A DNA stretch of 64,000 nt from assembly GCA_016802295.1 (NCBI GenBank), contig JAESIW010000020.1, forward strand, positions 3,621,258 through 3,685,257, given 5' to 3'. Below are positions 46,402-57,798 of the stretch, piece by piece; position 1 is the first letter of the stretch; each line of letters starts with the position of its first letter. This DNA is from Brachionus rotundiformis. Taxonomy: Eukaryota; Rotifera; Eurotatoria; Ploima; Brachionidae. The translations under genes and the position numbers were made by a program. The notes below the pieces were generated by a model. It ran no database searches. It saw nothing but the letters and a program-made list of their open reading frames with translations, and had not been told where the DNA came from.

Positions 46402-49400
46402 TTAAAATTCTTGAATTCATCTATAAAAATTCTAAATAAAAAGTTTCATTTTTTCTATTGATTTTAAAAATAAAAAGTAAAATTTTAAATCGATTTTTGC
46501 AAAAAATTTTTAACTGATTTTATTACGTAAACAAACATAAATTTTTCTCTTGTATTGATTTCAAGAGTATATATTTGTTTAGTCTTTCATATGGTCTGAA
46601 ATTACTCAAATTAAAAAAAAATATACACTTGCTCATTTATCCAAGCTTAATTAAGTTTCTACAATCGTTAATACTAAGTCTAGAAAAAGTATCCAAACGT
46701 TATTTGATAAAAATTTGCTTTAGTTTTTTATGCAATTATCAGAATTACATATGATAATTGCGGTCTCTATGGCAACTAGAAAAATTCCAATTAAAAAATA
46801 TTCAAGTAGTTATTTTAGTATGCTAATCTTGAGCAGCTAATCCGAATTAAGGAAACAAGGAGCACGTAACTAAATAAATTATAAATTTTAAATTACGCAA
46901 TGGTTCAATTAAGTCAAAAAGTAATGAATATTCCTTGGTTTAAATTTCTGTCTGCATTTTCAATTGACTCAATTGATACTTGCTCATTTGAATTTTATCC
47001 TGCCTAAAAACTTAAAAACTTGGGCTCCTTAGAGAAATACCAAAATGTAAAAAAATGTAATTTTTCTAATAAGAATATTACTAAAATTTACGTCAAACGA
47101 AACGAATGGTTCTGTTATTAAAAATGAGTTTATTTTTAACTTCTATAAAATTTTGATAAGCAAGCTTTAATTTATAGTTTTAATCAAATAGAAAATTTTA
47201 AATAACGCCTTTTTATTTGGATAAATGTTCCGTATTGGAAAATCTCCTTGAACAAATTAAATAAAAATTAAAAAATATTTTTTCCGGTTTTTTTCAGTAA
47301 TTTTCAAATTATTAATCTTATGTTTCTTACTTCACTTTATATCTTTTAGCTAATTTTCTAAAATTTTTATTGCATAAAAATATTAGAAGACTAAAAAGTA
47401 AAGTTAATTGAAATATCTTTTGCCAACATAATAACGATCATGACTAAATTAAATTAAATTTAATAATCTTTATACGATATTATAGAAAGAGTGGTTCTAA
47501 ATAAGTCGATTAACCAAAAAAATTGATTTTATTAATTGATTATTATTTAAAGAAAGTTTTAGCCTTTAAATAAATTTTACTTAAATATTATAAATAGTTC
47601 TTAATTTGGGATATCGGCAAAAGATTTAATTGCTTTGGATTTTTGCTTACTTGCCAAATAAATTTAAAAAAACTATCGAAATTCATATTTTTCAAAACAA
47701 CATAGGTTCAAAAAATCCACTTAAATAATTTCCCACTGCGAGTACAAAAACAACAACTACTACAGAAAGTTGGAACCCAGTTTCACTTATTTTTAAAATC
47801 TTATTTAATAAAAAAATTATCTCTTTTATTAAAATTAAATATAACCTTTTCTCATACATTATCAAAATTTATCTTAAAAAAAAGTCCAAAAAATGTTTTA
47901 TCATTGTTCTTTTGATTACTTATTTCAGTATTCTAAATATATATTTTTAATATATCTTTTTTAAAAACTTTGTTTAATTTTAATATTTTGAATGCATAGC
48001 CAAAAATAATACTTTAAAAGACTGGTCTAGATATCTTTGACTTTTGATCAAGCTAATTAGATAAAGTTAAACCTCTCTTCAAACAACAATTTAAAACAAT
48101 TTAATTTTAAAAAATTTAAATTAAAAATAAATTATTTAAAATTTTTAATTTTGATTTAAAAATGAGTTTTAAAAAAATGAACAATAGACAAAGAAATGTC
48201 TAAAATGCAGCAAAAATGAGGCTTTATAGGAAACATTCCAAATAATCATGAAAAGCTTGTATATTTTTATAGGGTAATTAAATTTCAAAAATCTTTTTAA
48301 ATACTAAGCCATTTGAGTTTATGTATTTAGCGTGGTGTAAAGAAAGCTTTTCGTTTATATATCAACAAATATTTTTCAATTAACTTAAGAAAAATAAAGA
48401 AATACCAATTAGAATAAAACCTCAAAATACTAAAGGCCCACTTAAGAAAAAAAGTTTAAATAAAACTCTTATTATTTTTATTAAACATTTAGAAAAAAAA
48501 TGAGAAATAATTTTTTTCTTTATAAACTAAATATCAGCTGAAAGGAAAATAAACGGATTTGTGTCTGAAAAAGAGTTTTTTTTTTGAGATTAGTTTCCTG
48601 GAGTGTTATTTTTCATGTGAAATTTAATTGAGTGCTTATCTGTACACCTAAATGGGTTGCTCATTTAATTCTTTGAATTTCCTGTCATAACTAAAAATTT
48701 TAAAAAAATTAAACCCTTTCACAAAGATTATGTAATTTGTTCTCACATTGTCTAATAATGAAAAAAAACTTGTATGCTTTTGAGATATCTTACGCTTATT
48801 TAACATTCTTGGTTATTATTTAACAAAGAAACTCGTATAAATAGAAAAAATATGTCATTTTAAATCTTAAATATTCTCATTGTTGGACTTATAGCTAGCT
48901 GCGAACCAGCTTTATTTAGGTTAAGTTGCCAAGAATTTTAATGTTACTTTCATTTGTTATTCGTGTTCTATTTAAATGTTTAAAAATTTAAATAAACAAA
49001 CACTATAAATAAGCAACACAATAAATTCTTAAGATTTAATTATTTTAATTAATTGCTTTTCCTTGAATATTTATAGCTGTTTTACTTTTTTTTTTGAATT
49101 CAAACTTCAATGTTTATTAAACATTTAAATTTATAAAGCATCGAAAGTTAAAAATTTGTATGATCACTTAATTCATAACTCTCAAATTAAAAAATCCCCA
49201 AACAAAATTTTTCGTGAGAAAACTAAATTTAACTTTTTTAAAAATAAATAATTCTCTCTAATAAATCTTTATATTTTCAATAAAGACTAAAATCAACTGT
49301 AAACATAATATTCTATTATTTTATATACCTCATAGACTCTTCAATTAATTGAACAACTTTAAAAACTCTTAATTTAAAATTTAATTTAATAGTAATTTGG

Positions 49401-50559
49401 CCACAAATTGAGTCTAGTCTGATTTACTCTAAAATTGATGATTCTAAAACCATCCACTTTTCAAAATTTTTTTCTATAAAGGTCAAGCTCAGAAACTGAA
49501 TTTGACTTAAATAAATTTAAACTTGTTAAACAAATATAAATATCTTAAACATTCCTTAAAAAAAAATAAATTAATTTAGATAAATGAGCTTTTTGAAAGT
49601 TTCTATTTGTTGTGTTTTAGGAATAGAATAGAAATAATACTCAAGTTAAAACACATATAAAGTAAATTTTTATTTGTCTAAAAGATTTTTAGTTGATACA
49701 AGAGATCCTAAGAAAGTGACCACTATTTTATTCTATTGAGAACTTTTATTTTTAAAAGCTTTTCAAGATTTATTTTTTAGAAATTGAGTATTATTATAGT
49801 TTAAAAACAAGTTTATTAATTGCCATGGCTTCCTTAAGTAAATCTAATTTTAATGTTTTTTTTTTCTCAAATAATTCTTCTGCAATTTATTACACTCATG
49901 TCAATTTAAATAAATTAGAACTAAATTAAGAAATTTATCTTAGTTTCCGCACATTCTTTCAATAGGAAAAAAATTTATTAGATTAGATTTATTTAAAAAA
50001 AACTCATTTTTTTACTTTATTCAAGTTTATTTCTCATAATCAATAATTTAATGCTCACGACAAGATTATATCATCAGGGATTAAAATATTTAGTTTTAGA
50101 TAAATGCATTTTCCTACTAAAAAATGCATTTGTCATCAATCGAGTTGAGCCAAACACAAATGTTTTAAATTAACACGTTCTTGAAGCAGCGATGCACATT
50201 TTGTGTAATCAAATCAATATTTTTAAGGATTTTTTTAATTACTTTATTAATTGTGATTAGAAATTTTTCATGTAAAATTTGTTTCTTAAGTTACATTGTT
50301 TGTTTAGATTTTAAAAATTTATTTAACAAGCATATAATTTCGTTGACTTGTTTATATTTTATACATAAGTTGAAAATGGAAACGAACTATAAGACATTTG
50401 AAAACTTTTTATTAATTTAAAAAAAGCAAGCATTGTTAATGTTTTAAAAAATTAAATCATTTTAATATTTTCAGAATATTTTGTCAAAAAAGAATTATCA
50501 AAAAAATGAATCGATGCAAAATTTTAAATTTAATTAATTAATTTTTATTTTAGATCTTC
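46402..50559. other. Long intergenic region, nothing recognised
   Basis: About 4 kb of AT-rich DNA upstream of the DYRK gene. It probably includes its distal promoter. No exon chain, RNA gene or clear repeat was seen. Confidence 0.4.
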
Positions 50560-51110
50560 AATGTCAAGGTTAATCAACAGGCTAGTGCTTTTGTCATTAA
50601 AACCGATTAACACTTCTTTTATTCGATTATTATAAAATAATTTTACAAATTAAAAAAAATTGTTAATAAAATTATTTTTATTTAAATAAGAATAACATTA
50701 AAATATTCATATTAAATTTTTTAAATTTTAGAAAACCTGAGAAAACCAAATTAATATTTTTAAATTTTGAATATTTGAATGATGTTGATGTTGGTTCTAT
50801 CAGATTCTCTCAATTTCTTAAATTATGAATTCAAGTTTATTCTCTTAATTATTTATTCTCGAGTCATTTTTCTTTAAAGTTTACTTTAGATTTTCAGGAA
50901 AATAATGAAAACAGAATGTTTAATAAGCAAAAAATAACATCCTCTCAAAAAATAAGAAAGTTTTTGACATCATTTGATTCAAATTTAAACTTAATATGTT
51001 TAAATATTTAAAAATAAAATCTCTTAATCAGTTTAATTACTGCCTCTTTTGAGATACTTATCAAATTAGGGCAAAACAAACGTCTTAAAAAACTGTATTT
51101 TTGCAAAAGT
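50560..51110. repeat. Second copy of the dispersed repeat at 5890-6650
   Basis: Segments align with the LINE remnant at 5.9-6.6 kb: accgattaacact near 50602 against accgattaatact at 5949; ttttacaaattaaaaaaaat near 50640; tttaattactgcctctttt near 51034 against tttaattattgcccctttt at 6557. Divergence is high and no coding part survives here. It is likely an old copy of the same retroelement family. Confidence 0.5.
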
Positions 51111-51378
51111 TGATAGATAGAAAAGTTTCTTAATACTGAATAATTTTTTATTTACTAATGTGATACTACATGCAAGCTTAGAACAGCTTAGATTTTGATC
51201 AAACTCTAAGACGTTATTTCGTTAACAACTTAAAGAATCATTTATTCTATCATTTCAGGAATATTATTTTTTTATTAGGAAAGATCATACAATAGCTGAC
51301 CAATTAACATCAATCTTGTTATGATAACACCAACTACTAAAAGTAATAATGTTGGACGAAAAATTTTTCAAAACACTG

Positions 51379-51748
51379 TGAAATTCCGGGTTGTGAAGTT
51401 GGTTTCAACTTGATCATTTCAATTCAGAAAAACTTGAATAACTATTTTACTATAAGAGATAATTTAGTTCTATAAAATGTTCAATTATAAGCAAATTTGC
51501 TTTATTCAGTAAAATAAGTCTGCAAAATACTCTGCAATTTTATGCATTTTGCACGCCATTAAAAAGTTTTCAAATCAATTGTGCACTTACTTTGCAGAGT
51601 TTTTGGAGACATATATTTTCGTATTAAGCAAAGTTGCTTAAACATTAAGCAGTTTACAGAATTAAATTATTCCTTATAGTAAAAAAGTTATTCAAATTTT
51701 TCTGAATTGAAAGATCGAATTGAAAAGAACTTCACATCCCCGTGAAAG
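51379..51748. mobile_element. Old imperfect inverted-repeat (foldback) element
   Basis: Two arms of about 185 bp pair imperfectly around a centre near 51565. The left arm, gtgaagttggtttcaacttg then ttcaattcagaaaaacttga, mirrors the right arm, where the reverse complement reads gtgaagttcttttcaattcg then ttcaattcagaaaaatttga. The inner parts (ctgcaaaatactctgcaa against ctctgcaaagtaagtgc) also pair loosely. No protein is encoded. It looks like a non-autonomous DNA transposon that has aged. Confidence 0.6.
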
Positions 51749-52174
51749 TCCTTATCAGAGGGATATTATCAAGAACAAACATTTTTATATCAAATTTTCA
51801 TAAAAGATAAGGATCATAAAAATTTGAATTATAGAAAAAGAATCAAAAATTTAAAATGTTCACCACAAAGAAAAACAAAAAAATCAATTGAAATTTTTAA
51901 GAATTTTTTATTATTTTTAAATTTAATTTTTAATTTTTTAAATTATTAAAATGATCAATAATTTGATTCGATTTTTTTCTTCGAAACAAAAAATGAGATT
52001 TGAAAATTCAATATTAAGTTTTAATTTTAAAAACTTGGTAGACATAAATTTAAAAAAATTAAAATACTTATTAAAGAAATTAATAAATCAAAAACTTCTA
52101 ATCTAAATTGTATATGTAAATTTTTCAAAAAAATAAACTTCCCCTTAGGAGACATTAACAAAAATTCTGGAAAT

Positions 52175-54924
52175 TTAAAGTTTTGAATTAGCAAGTTCAA
52201 TTAATTCGATTGAATTATTTCGAGTAATATTCTTGCTAGGTACTTCTACAATTTTTCCCAATTTGTTCTCATACGGTAACAACGGCTGTTCAACCACGGA
52301 CTTTTTATCATTGTTATAATATTTGTTATGGTCATCTTGCTCTATATCATGGACACTGTTGATCGTATCATAAGAGCCCTGATACAAACTACTGTTTGAG
52401 TCATCAGTCAAGTATTTCTGGTTCGAATTCTTATTATTTGCTTTTGGATCTGTTGGAACATGACCTGCATCAGATATATGAGAGTCATTGGCCGATGAAG
52501 CGACAATCACTTGCGTATTTCTTCCTTTTAAAAAGATAAAAGATAGTAAGAAAATTTAATATCTGCAAAATTTGGATGTAAATTACCGTCAATAGGAGCA
52601 TAGTTGTATTTTCTTTCTTGGTTTTTGCGTCTTTCATATGCGTATTTTACTTTACGACTTCGTAATACTTTGCTGATTGGTGTTGGCATGGCCTCAATTT
52701 GTAAAATACTTCTTGGTAATGGAAAGGTTTTTGTCTCTGGAAGGAAAAGTGTCATACTTCCAAAAAATAATGCAAATAAGCAATAGCATAGTTTAAGTGT
52801 TTTAGATGTGAGTCCAAGCAGGTCTGGTGAAGCGATTGCAGTGCCAATCATTTTCATGGCAAAGCATAAGCCGACTCCTTGACATCTCAAGCTAGTTGGG
52901 AACAATTCGGCAGTAATCAAGAGTAAAAATATGAATCCAAATTGAGCCGAAAATTTACATAGATAATACAACACATTTAGAGTAACCAGTGAGTCATGAT
53001 CTTCACTGTCACTAAGAAAAGCAAAACCAAGCAAGCAGACTTCAATTACAAGATAAGCTAAGAATATCATCCAACGACGTCCGATTCTTTATTGTTATAA
53101 ATTATTATAAATTTTTATTAAATAAAAATTATTCTTGATTAATTTTACTTGAAAACGCCCAAGACCGCAGCTAAAATGCTTGCGACCATTAGAGTCAATG
53201 TTGACATGGCGTTATGAGTATAAACGTCCATCTCTGATCTTTGCTTAATTTCTTCAATTGATTCAGTTATTCCATAAGTAAACCTTGAAAAATAAAATCA
53301 TATATTAACTTATTTTTTGCTCGACAAATTACCATAAACCAAATAGAATGAGCACATAAACCAGCATTGTTGGAGAATATATAAAATCAAATGGTCTATA
53401 AATTGTATTTGTGCTTCTGTACGATTCTCCTTTGAGCGAATTTAAGAATCTCCTTAATTTTGAATTGTTTAATTTTTGCTTTTGTATTTCGGCCATGTCA
53501 ACTTGGGGATATTTTTTGCCTAATGCTTCAAGATCTTGTAATCTCAAGAGTGGTAGAATGTCTACCTGGGTAGCTTTACTGTGTTTTGCATGCAAAAAAT
53601 CTTTGGCTTCTTTAAATTTGCTTTCAAATAAAATTCCATTTCGCTTAGCCAGCTTGGTCAAAACTTGGATAGCTTTATCGTATTCTTTATGTGCTAAATA
53701 CCAAAAAATAGATTCAAAAGCAATCCAATTTAATGCTGCAGTTAGCAAAATTGGAGATGTGACAAATATCTGCAAAAGCTTCCATGATTTAAGGCTATTG
53801 GCTAACCAAGGCAAAATTAACTGGAACAGGCATACATTTATGTGAAAAAAAACTCCATAAAAAGTTCTAAAGCTTATGGGAAACATTTCTATAACTGTTG
53901 GTAAAAACGAGGCTTGAACTCCACCAATGAACAGACCTATAAAAAACTCAAAAAAAACATAGGATATGAAGTCATGTCCGACTAGCTGAAATATGGACAT
54001 TATTCCAGTTGACCAAATGCATGCCAAGATTATCATTTTTCGACCTCCTCTATCTGAAGTGAATCCGAGTAGCGAGCTTCCCATGATAAACCCAAAATAA
54101 TGAGAAAATCTTGGCACTTTGGTATAACTTTCCAAATCGCACAAGATATCATACTCAGTTGCGACTGTTTCACCATACTCAAGTGAATAATTCAATTTGA
54201 ATTCTACCAATCCATTGTCTATTATATATTTTCCTTTGCCAGCCAAGCGCTGAATAATAGAATTGTTTTTGTATGTTGAGTTTTCTGTTTTAGTGTAATT
54301 GCAACCAACTTCTGACGGAACCAATACTAAATATAAAAATTTCAAACTTTGTAAACTTTCAGTTAATCTGTGTTATGTTTTTTTTAAACTAACAAAAAAT
54401 AAATTTTACATTATTAAAATTATTAAAATGAAAAAATAAAACTAAGCAAACATTATCAATTCAATTATAATTTAATTATAATATGATACTAAATGTTGAA
54501 ATTTTGTCACAAAATTTTTGAAATTTTAAATTCTATTTCCTTTAATTATTCCATCTCAATAATTTTTAAAAAAAAAATTTTAAATTTATTTAATGAGAAA
54601 TTTTTTTCGATTAATTAATTAGTAAAAAAAAAACTAAAAAATTGTACTCTAATTAAAGAATCGACTATTTTTATTTAAATATGGTCATAAAAAAATAATT
54701 TCTGGCTAAATATTTTAGTTCGATTTGATGATAGATTAATATTAATTTGAAGATAAAAATAATTTACATGTAAATTCGTGCAAATTATGAATCCATCCGA
54801 CAATAATAGCATAAGCGAAGACAAGTGAGGAGTATGTGATGAGTTGCCATTTGCCAATGAGGCCATTGAATGAACCCTTTAGAGCATTGTCTGTATCAAA
54901 TATTCGCTTATTTACTACAGCCAT
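52175..54924 (-). CDS. SLC22-type organic ion transporter (MFS)
   Basis: Exons 54924-54768, 54326-53333, 53283-53149, 53086-52587 and 52524-52175 join to 711 aa. The major-facilitator fold with a large first extracellular loop (about residues 52-105, with Cys and N-glycosylation sites NYT, NST) marks the SLC22/organic cation-anion family. The motif SDRGGRK follows TM2, PISFRTFYG and GRRW lie in the cytosolic loops, LFPTSLRCQGVG precedes the last helices, and FLPETK ends the transporter domain. An acidic, Asn-rich cytoplasmic tail of about 120 residues (exon 5) exceeds typical members. Substrate cannot be predicted. About 12 hydrophobic segments are visible and no exon is broken. Confidence 0.92.
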
Positions 54925-55762
54925 TTAAACTTTAAAAAATTCGATCAGTTCTATTTTCCTAATAAAACACACTGGTGTTAGAAAACGAATTTATCTAAAC
55001 TTAAAAATAAAAAGAAAGAATAAAAAGCTTTAATTGAAAAGCAGGAGTATTCGGAAAATGCATTATTCAGCATAATTGTCTGTCTGGAATTTATTTAACT
55101 TTCATATTTCTTCAAAGACTGTTTAAATTAAAATGTGATTTAAATTTTTTAAAGCTATTGCTGTGAATTTAGACTGAAATTAAGAAAATTTTACATATAA
55201 TTAAAGAGTGTTAAAAGCATGATACTAAAAAGTGATTTTAGAAATTTCAAGGAATCGAAGATCGATAAAATAATTAATGACTTAAAAGTATTATACTCAA
55301 TTAGAGCATTGAGATTTCGATATAATTTTGTTTATGAACCAAAATTATTAAAAAAAAATTAAAAATCCATGCATGCAAGTATATAATTATGGGCTTTATA
55401 TCAAAATAAAATAAAGCCAACATAAAATTTAGTTTTAAACTGTGTTTACGTTTATGCAGTGATTATAAAGAAGAAATTTTCTTTTTATTTATAAATTTTT
55501 AATATTAGAATTTTTTTCAAGCGTTAAAAATTGTTTACATTATGTAGCAAGGATAATTTCAAAATAATGACTCAGAATTTCAAAAATTAGTTCTAAATTT
55601 TTATTGACAAAATAAAAATCGTGAAATTATAACTGCAGTTTATTTTTTTTAAGCTTTGATTTTAATAAATTTAAATTTTAAAAATTTTAGTTAAAAATTT
55701 GTTCGTACAATTTTAACTATTTAAATTAAATTTCTTTCATTTTAGTTATAATGAATTATATT
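54925..55762. other. Upstream region of the transporter gene, nothing recognised
   Basis: AT-rich sequence without gene or repeat signals apart from short palindromes. It should hold the transporter promoter. Confidence 0.4.
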
Positions 55763-55929
55763 CAGTACTTTTCTGAAATAAGTTGACAGTTTTTTGAGCA
55801 CTGCGCAAGCAGCTCTAGAGCATTGCTAACGCTTCTGTAGAGCATGTGCTCAAGCGCTGCTTAAGCAACCTAGCGCCGCTCTGGAGCATTTGCTTAAGCA
55901 GGCTGTCAACTCATTTCAGAAACGTACTG
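55763..55929. mobile_element. Small GC-rich MITE with 27-bp terminal inverted repeats
   Basis: The ends cagtacttttctgaaataag (55763) and its mirror ending at 55929 match at 25 of 27 positions. The 113-bp interior is GC-rich, unlike the flanks, and is made of repeated words: gagca, gcttaagca, ctctagagca, ctctggagca. The interior is itself partly palindromic. Size, terminal repeats and lack of coding mark a non-autonomous DNA transposon. The target duplication could not be fixed in the AT-rich flank. Confidence 0.8.
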
Positions 55930-56448
55930 TAATTATAATCAAATAAAATTTTGAAAATGTTTTATTTTTGCTCTCACTTTCAAATTTAATTAAATACTTT
56001 TAAATAATAAAAGGTGATCAAAGAATTTTATCACTGAATCACTGAAATTAATAAAACTATCAAATTATATTTTTAAATAGTTCTCATTAATGCTTTTAAG
56101 TCAAATTTAAAAGCAACATTATAGAGATTTTTATACACCTTTATAAAATTATCCTTTATATTCCTTTAAAAATAGATTTCTGTGTTTAATATAATTAAAG
56201 ATTAAATACTCGCGTTGTTTTTACTCAAATGATATTATTTTTTGCATAAAAAATGTTCATACTAAAAAATATTTTATGTTAAAAAACAACAACTATTCAG
56301 TCTTAATAATTAAATATGAAATAAAAAGTCGTATGATTCATTTCCCTAAACATTTGCCAAAATTTTAACTTAAAATTTACTGTTACCGAGCTTACATTGA
56401 ATTTAACGAAATAAAATTTTCTGTTTGAGTTTAGAAATATAAAACAAA
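55930..56448. other. Upstream of SPT small subunit gene, nothing recognised
   Basis: AT-rich; presumably the promoter and 5' UTR of the gene at 56449. No other feature is visible. Confidence 0.4.
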
Positions 56449-56679
56449 ATGATTTCTTTATCAAATAACAAAGTGGTAAATTATTTTAAATGGCTTTATA
56501 TGCAATATTTACTCAACACAGCACTTTACATGTTGGAGCCATTTGAGGTCAAGATGTTCAATTTCACGTTGATCATAGTGTTGATTACATGGACAGTGTC
56601 GGCTTATGTCTTTTTGCCATCCCAAATGATTAGAATTTTCCAATCTTTTACGAATGAAAATGTTACTGTTTTTATATAG
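56449..56679 (+). CDS. Serine palmitoyltransferase small subunit, tandem copy 1
   Basis: 76 aa, single exon. KWLYMQYLLNTALYMLEPFE, one hydrophobic membrane segment and YVFLPSQM reproduce the ssSPT signature (human SPTSSA: YYQYLLVTALYMLEPWE and YVFMPQ). The protein should sit in the ER membrane and activate the SPTLC1/SPTLC2 catalytic dimer. The core motif is identical to the copy at 57559 apart from Phe for Pro after LEP; the tails differ. The residue region after the LEP motif is where human SPTSSA and SPTSSB differ in acyl-CoA specificity, so the two copies may not be redundant. Confidence 0.95.
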   Translation: MISLSNNKVVNYFKWLYMQYLLNTALYMLEPFEVKMFNFTLIIVLITWTVSAYVFLPSQMIRIFQSFTNENVTVFI

Positions 56680-57224
56680 AATTTAACTTATATTAATTAA
56701 AAAGGTTTTTTTATTAATTTTTTTAGTGATTTTAAATTTAAATGATATTCGGTTGATAATTGCGAATAAAGATTTAAAAAATTTTTAATCATCTTTAATT
56801 TATTTAAATCACTTATGATTTCTAAATTTTACCAAATGGGGCAAACTTTAAGCTTAAACGAGCATTTTTAAATGAAAAATCATCTACCTATTTTATTTTT
56901 TATAAAAATTGATATGCCTTCATAACCTATTTAAATCGAAATTTTTTAAGCAAAATTTTGGCAAATGAATTTTTAATTAAAATTTATTTCAACTATAAGA
57001 CCAAAAATGCAAATTAGTATTGTAGTTTATAGAGAGATTTCAAAATTTAAAAATTTCTATTATGATTTTATTTATTCTTGAATTATTTTTATGTTGAGGT
57101 AACTAATAAGCGACGAATTTATTAAAATCAAGCACACATACACATATTTGGTTTGTTCACAATTAAAAAAAAATCCAATATTTATATTTCTTGATTATAA
57201 TTTGAATCGTTTTTCTCCTTCATT
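56680..57224. other. Spacer, nothing recognised
   Basis: AT-rich DNA between the first tandem SPT small-subunit gene and the following small gene. No feature is seen. Confidence 0.4.
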
Positions 57225-57466
57225 AGTAAATTAAAAAAGGCTGTTTTATCAAGATTTTAATTTAAGTGAGTGATAATGAGAAGCTTGCTAAAGAAAGTAG
57301 CCAAACTGAGTCAGATCCGGTAGAGGACTTGCTTAGACAGTTACATGGTCAAATTAAGTCAAGCGACTGGCTAAGAGAAAATACTGCCCAAAAGCTTGAG
57401 AATGAGAATCCAGAGTTGATAAAAGCTTGGAAGGAAGCAGTTGACTCGGACAATTCACAAAAATAA
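57225..57466 (+). CDS. Small acidic protein, unrecognised; start codon possibly split by a 41-bp intron
   Basis: The open frame after the acceptor at 57265-57266 begins TG AGT GAT and runs 66 residues: SDNEKLAKESSQTESDPVED, then LLRQLHGQI, SSDWLRENTAQKLENENPEL, and an acidic end. There is no ATG in frame. If A at 57225 is the last base of a first exon (donor gtaaat at 57226), the start codon ATG would be created across a 41-bp intron. The protein is soluble, acidic and helical; its family is not recognised. It lies between the two tandem SPT small-subunit genes, 90 bp before the second. Confidence 0.4.
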
Positions 57467-57558
57467 ACTTAAATTTTCCTTTAATTTTAGATTTTCTAAT
57501 TGTGGGTGCTACCCAATTTTTTCGTTTTTTAATTATTTGTTAGTATTTTAAATAAACA

Positions 57559-57798
57559 ATGTTGTCGGCAATAAAAAGATTTATTAATTTCATAAAATGG
57601 CTATATATGCAATACCTTCTTAATACAGCCCTTTACATGCTTGAGCCGCCAGAGATTAAGCTATTTAACTTCATCATTTTGGTTGTCTTAATAACTGCGG
57701 TATACTCAACCTATGTTTTTTTGCCAAGTCAAATGTTCAGTTTGTTCGACTTTTTAGTCCACAACAACAATAGCAATTCAGCAGCAGTTGAGCTCTGA
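57559..57798 (+). CDS. Serine palmitoyltransferase small subunit, tandem copy 2
   Basis: 79 aa, single exon. KWLYMQYLLNTALYMLEPPE, the membrane segment FIILVVLITAVYSTYVF and LPSQM match the ssSPT family. The C-terminus has an Asn/Ser-rich extension (HNNNSNSAA) not present in copy 1 or the human proteins. Same strand as copy 1, start codons 1.1 kb apart, consistent with tandem duplication. Confidence 0.95.
   Translation: MLSAIKRFINFIKWLYMQYLLNTALYMLEPPEIKLFNFIILVVLITAVYSTYVFLPSQMFSLFDFLVHNNNSNSAAVEL

Noticed and set aside
50181..50420. 79-codon plus-strand frame rich in Phe/Ile/Leu
   Set aside because: Composition is what AT-rich DNA gives by chance; no ATG context, splice partners or domain.
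51592..51613. Tiny ATG-led frame (MSPKTLQ) with a strong GTAAGT donor in DYRK-compatible phase
   Set aside because: It lies inside the arm of the foldback element and on the far side of a 5-kb empty region, so chance is more likely.
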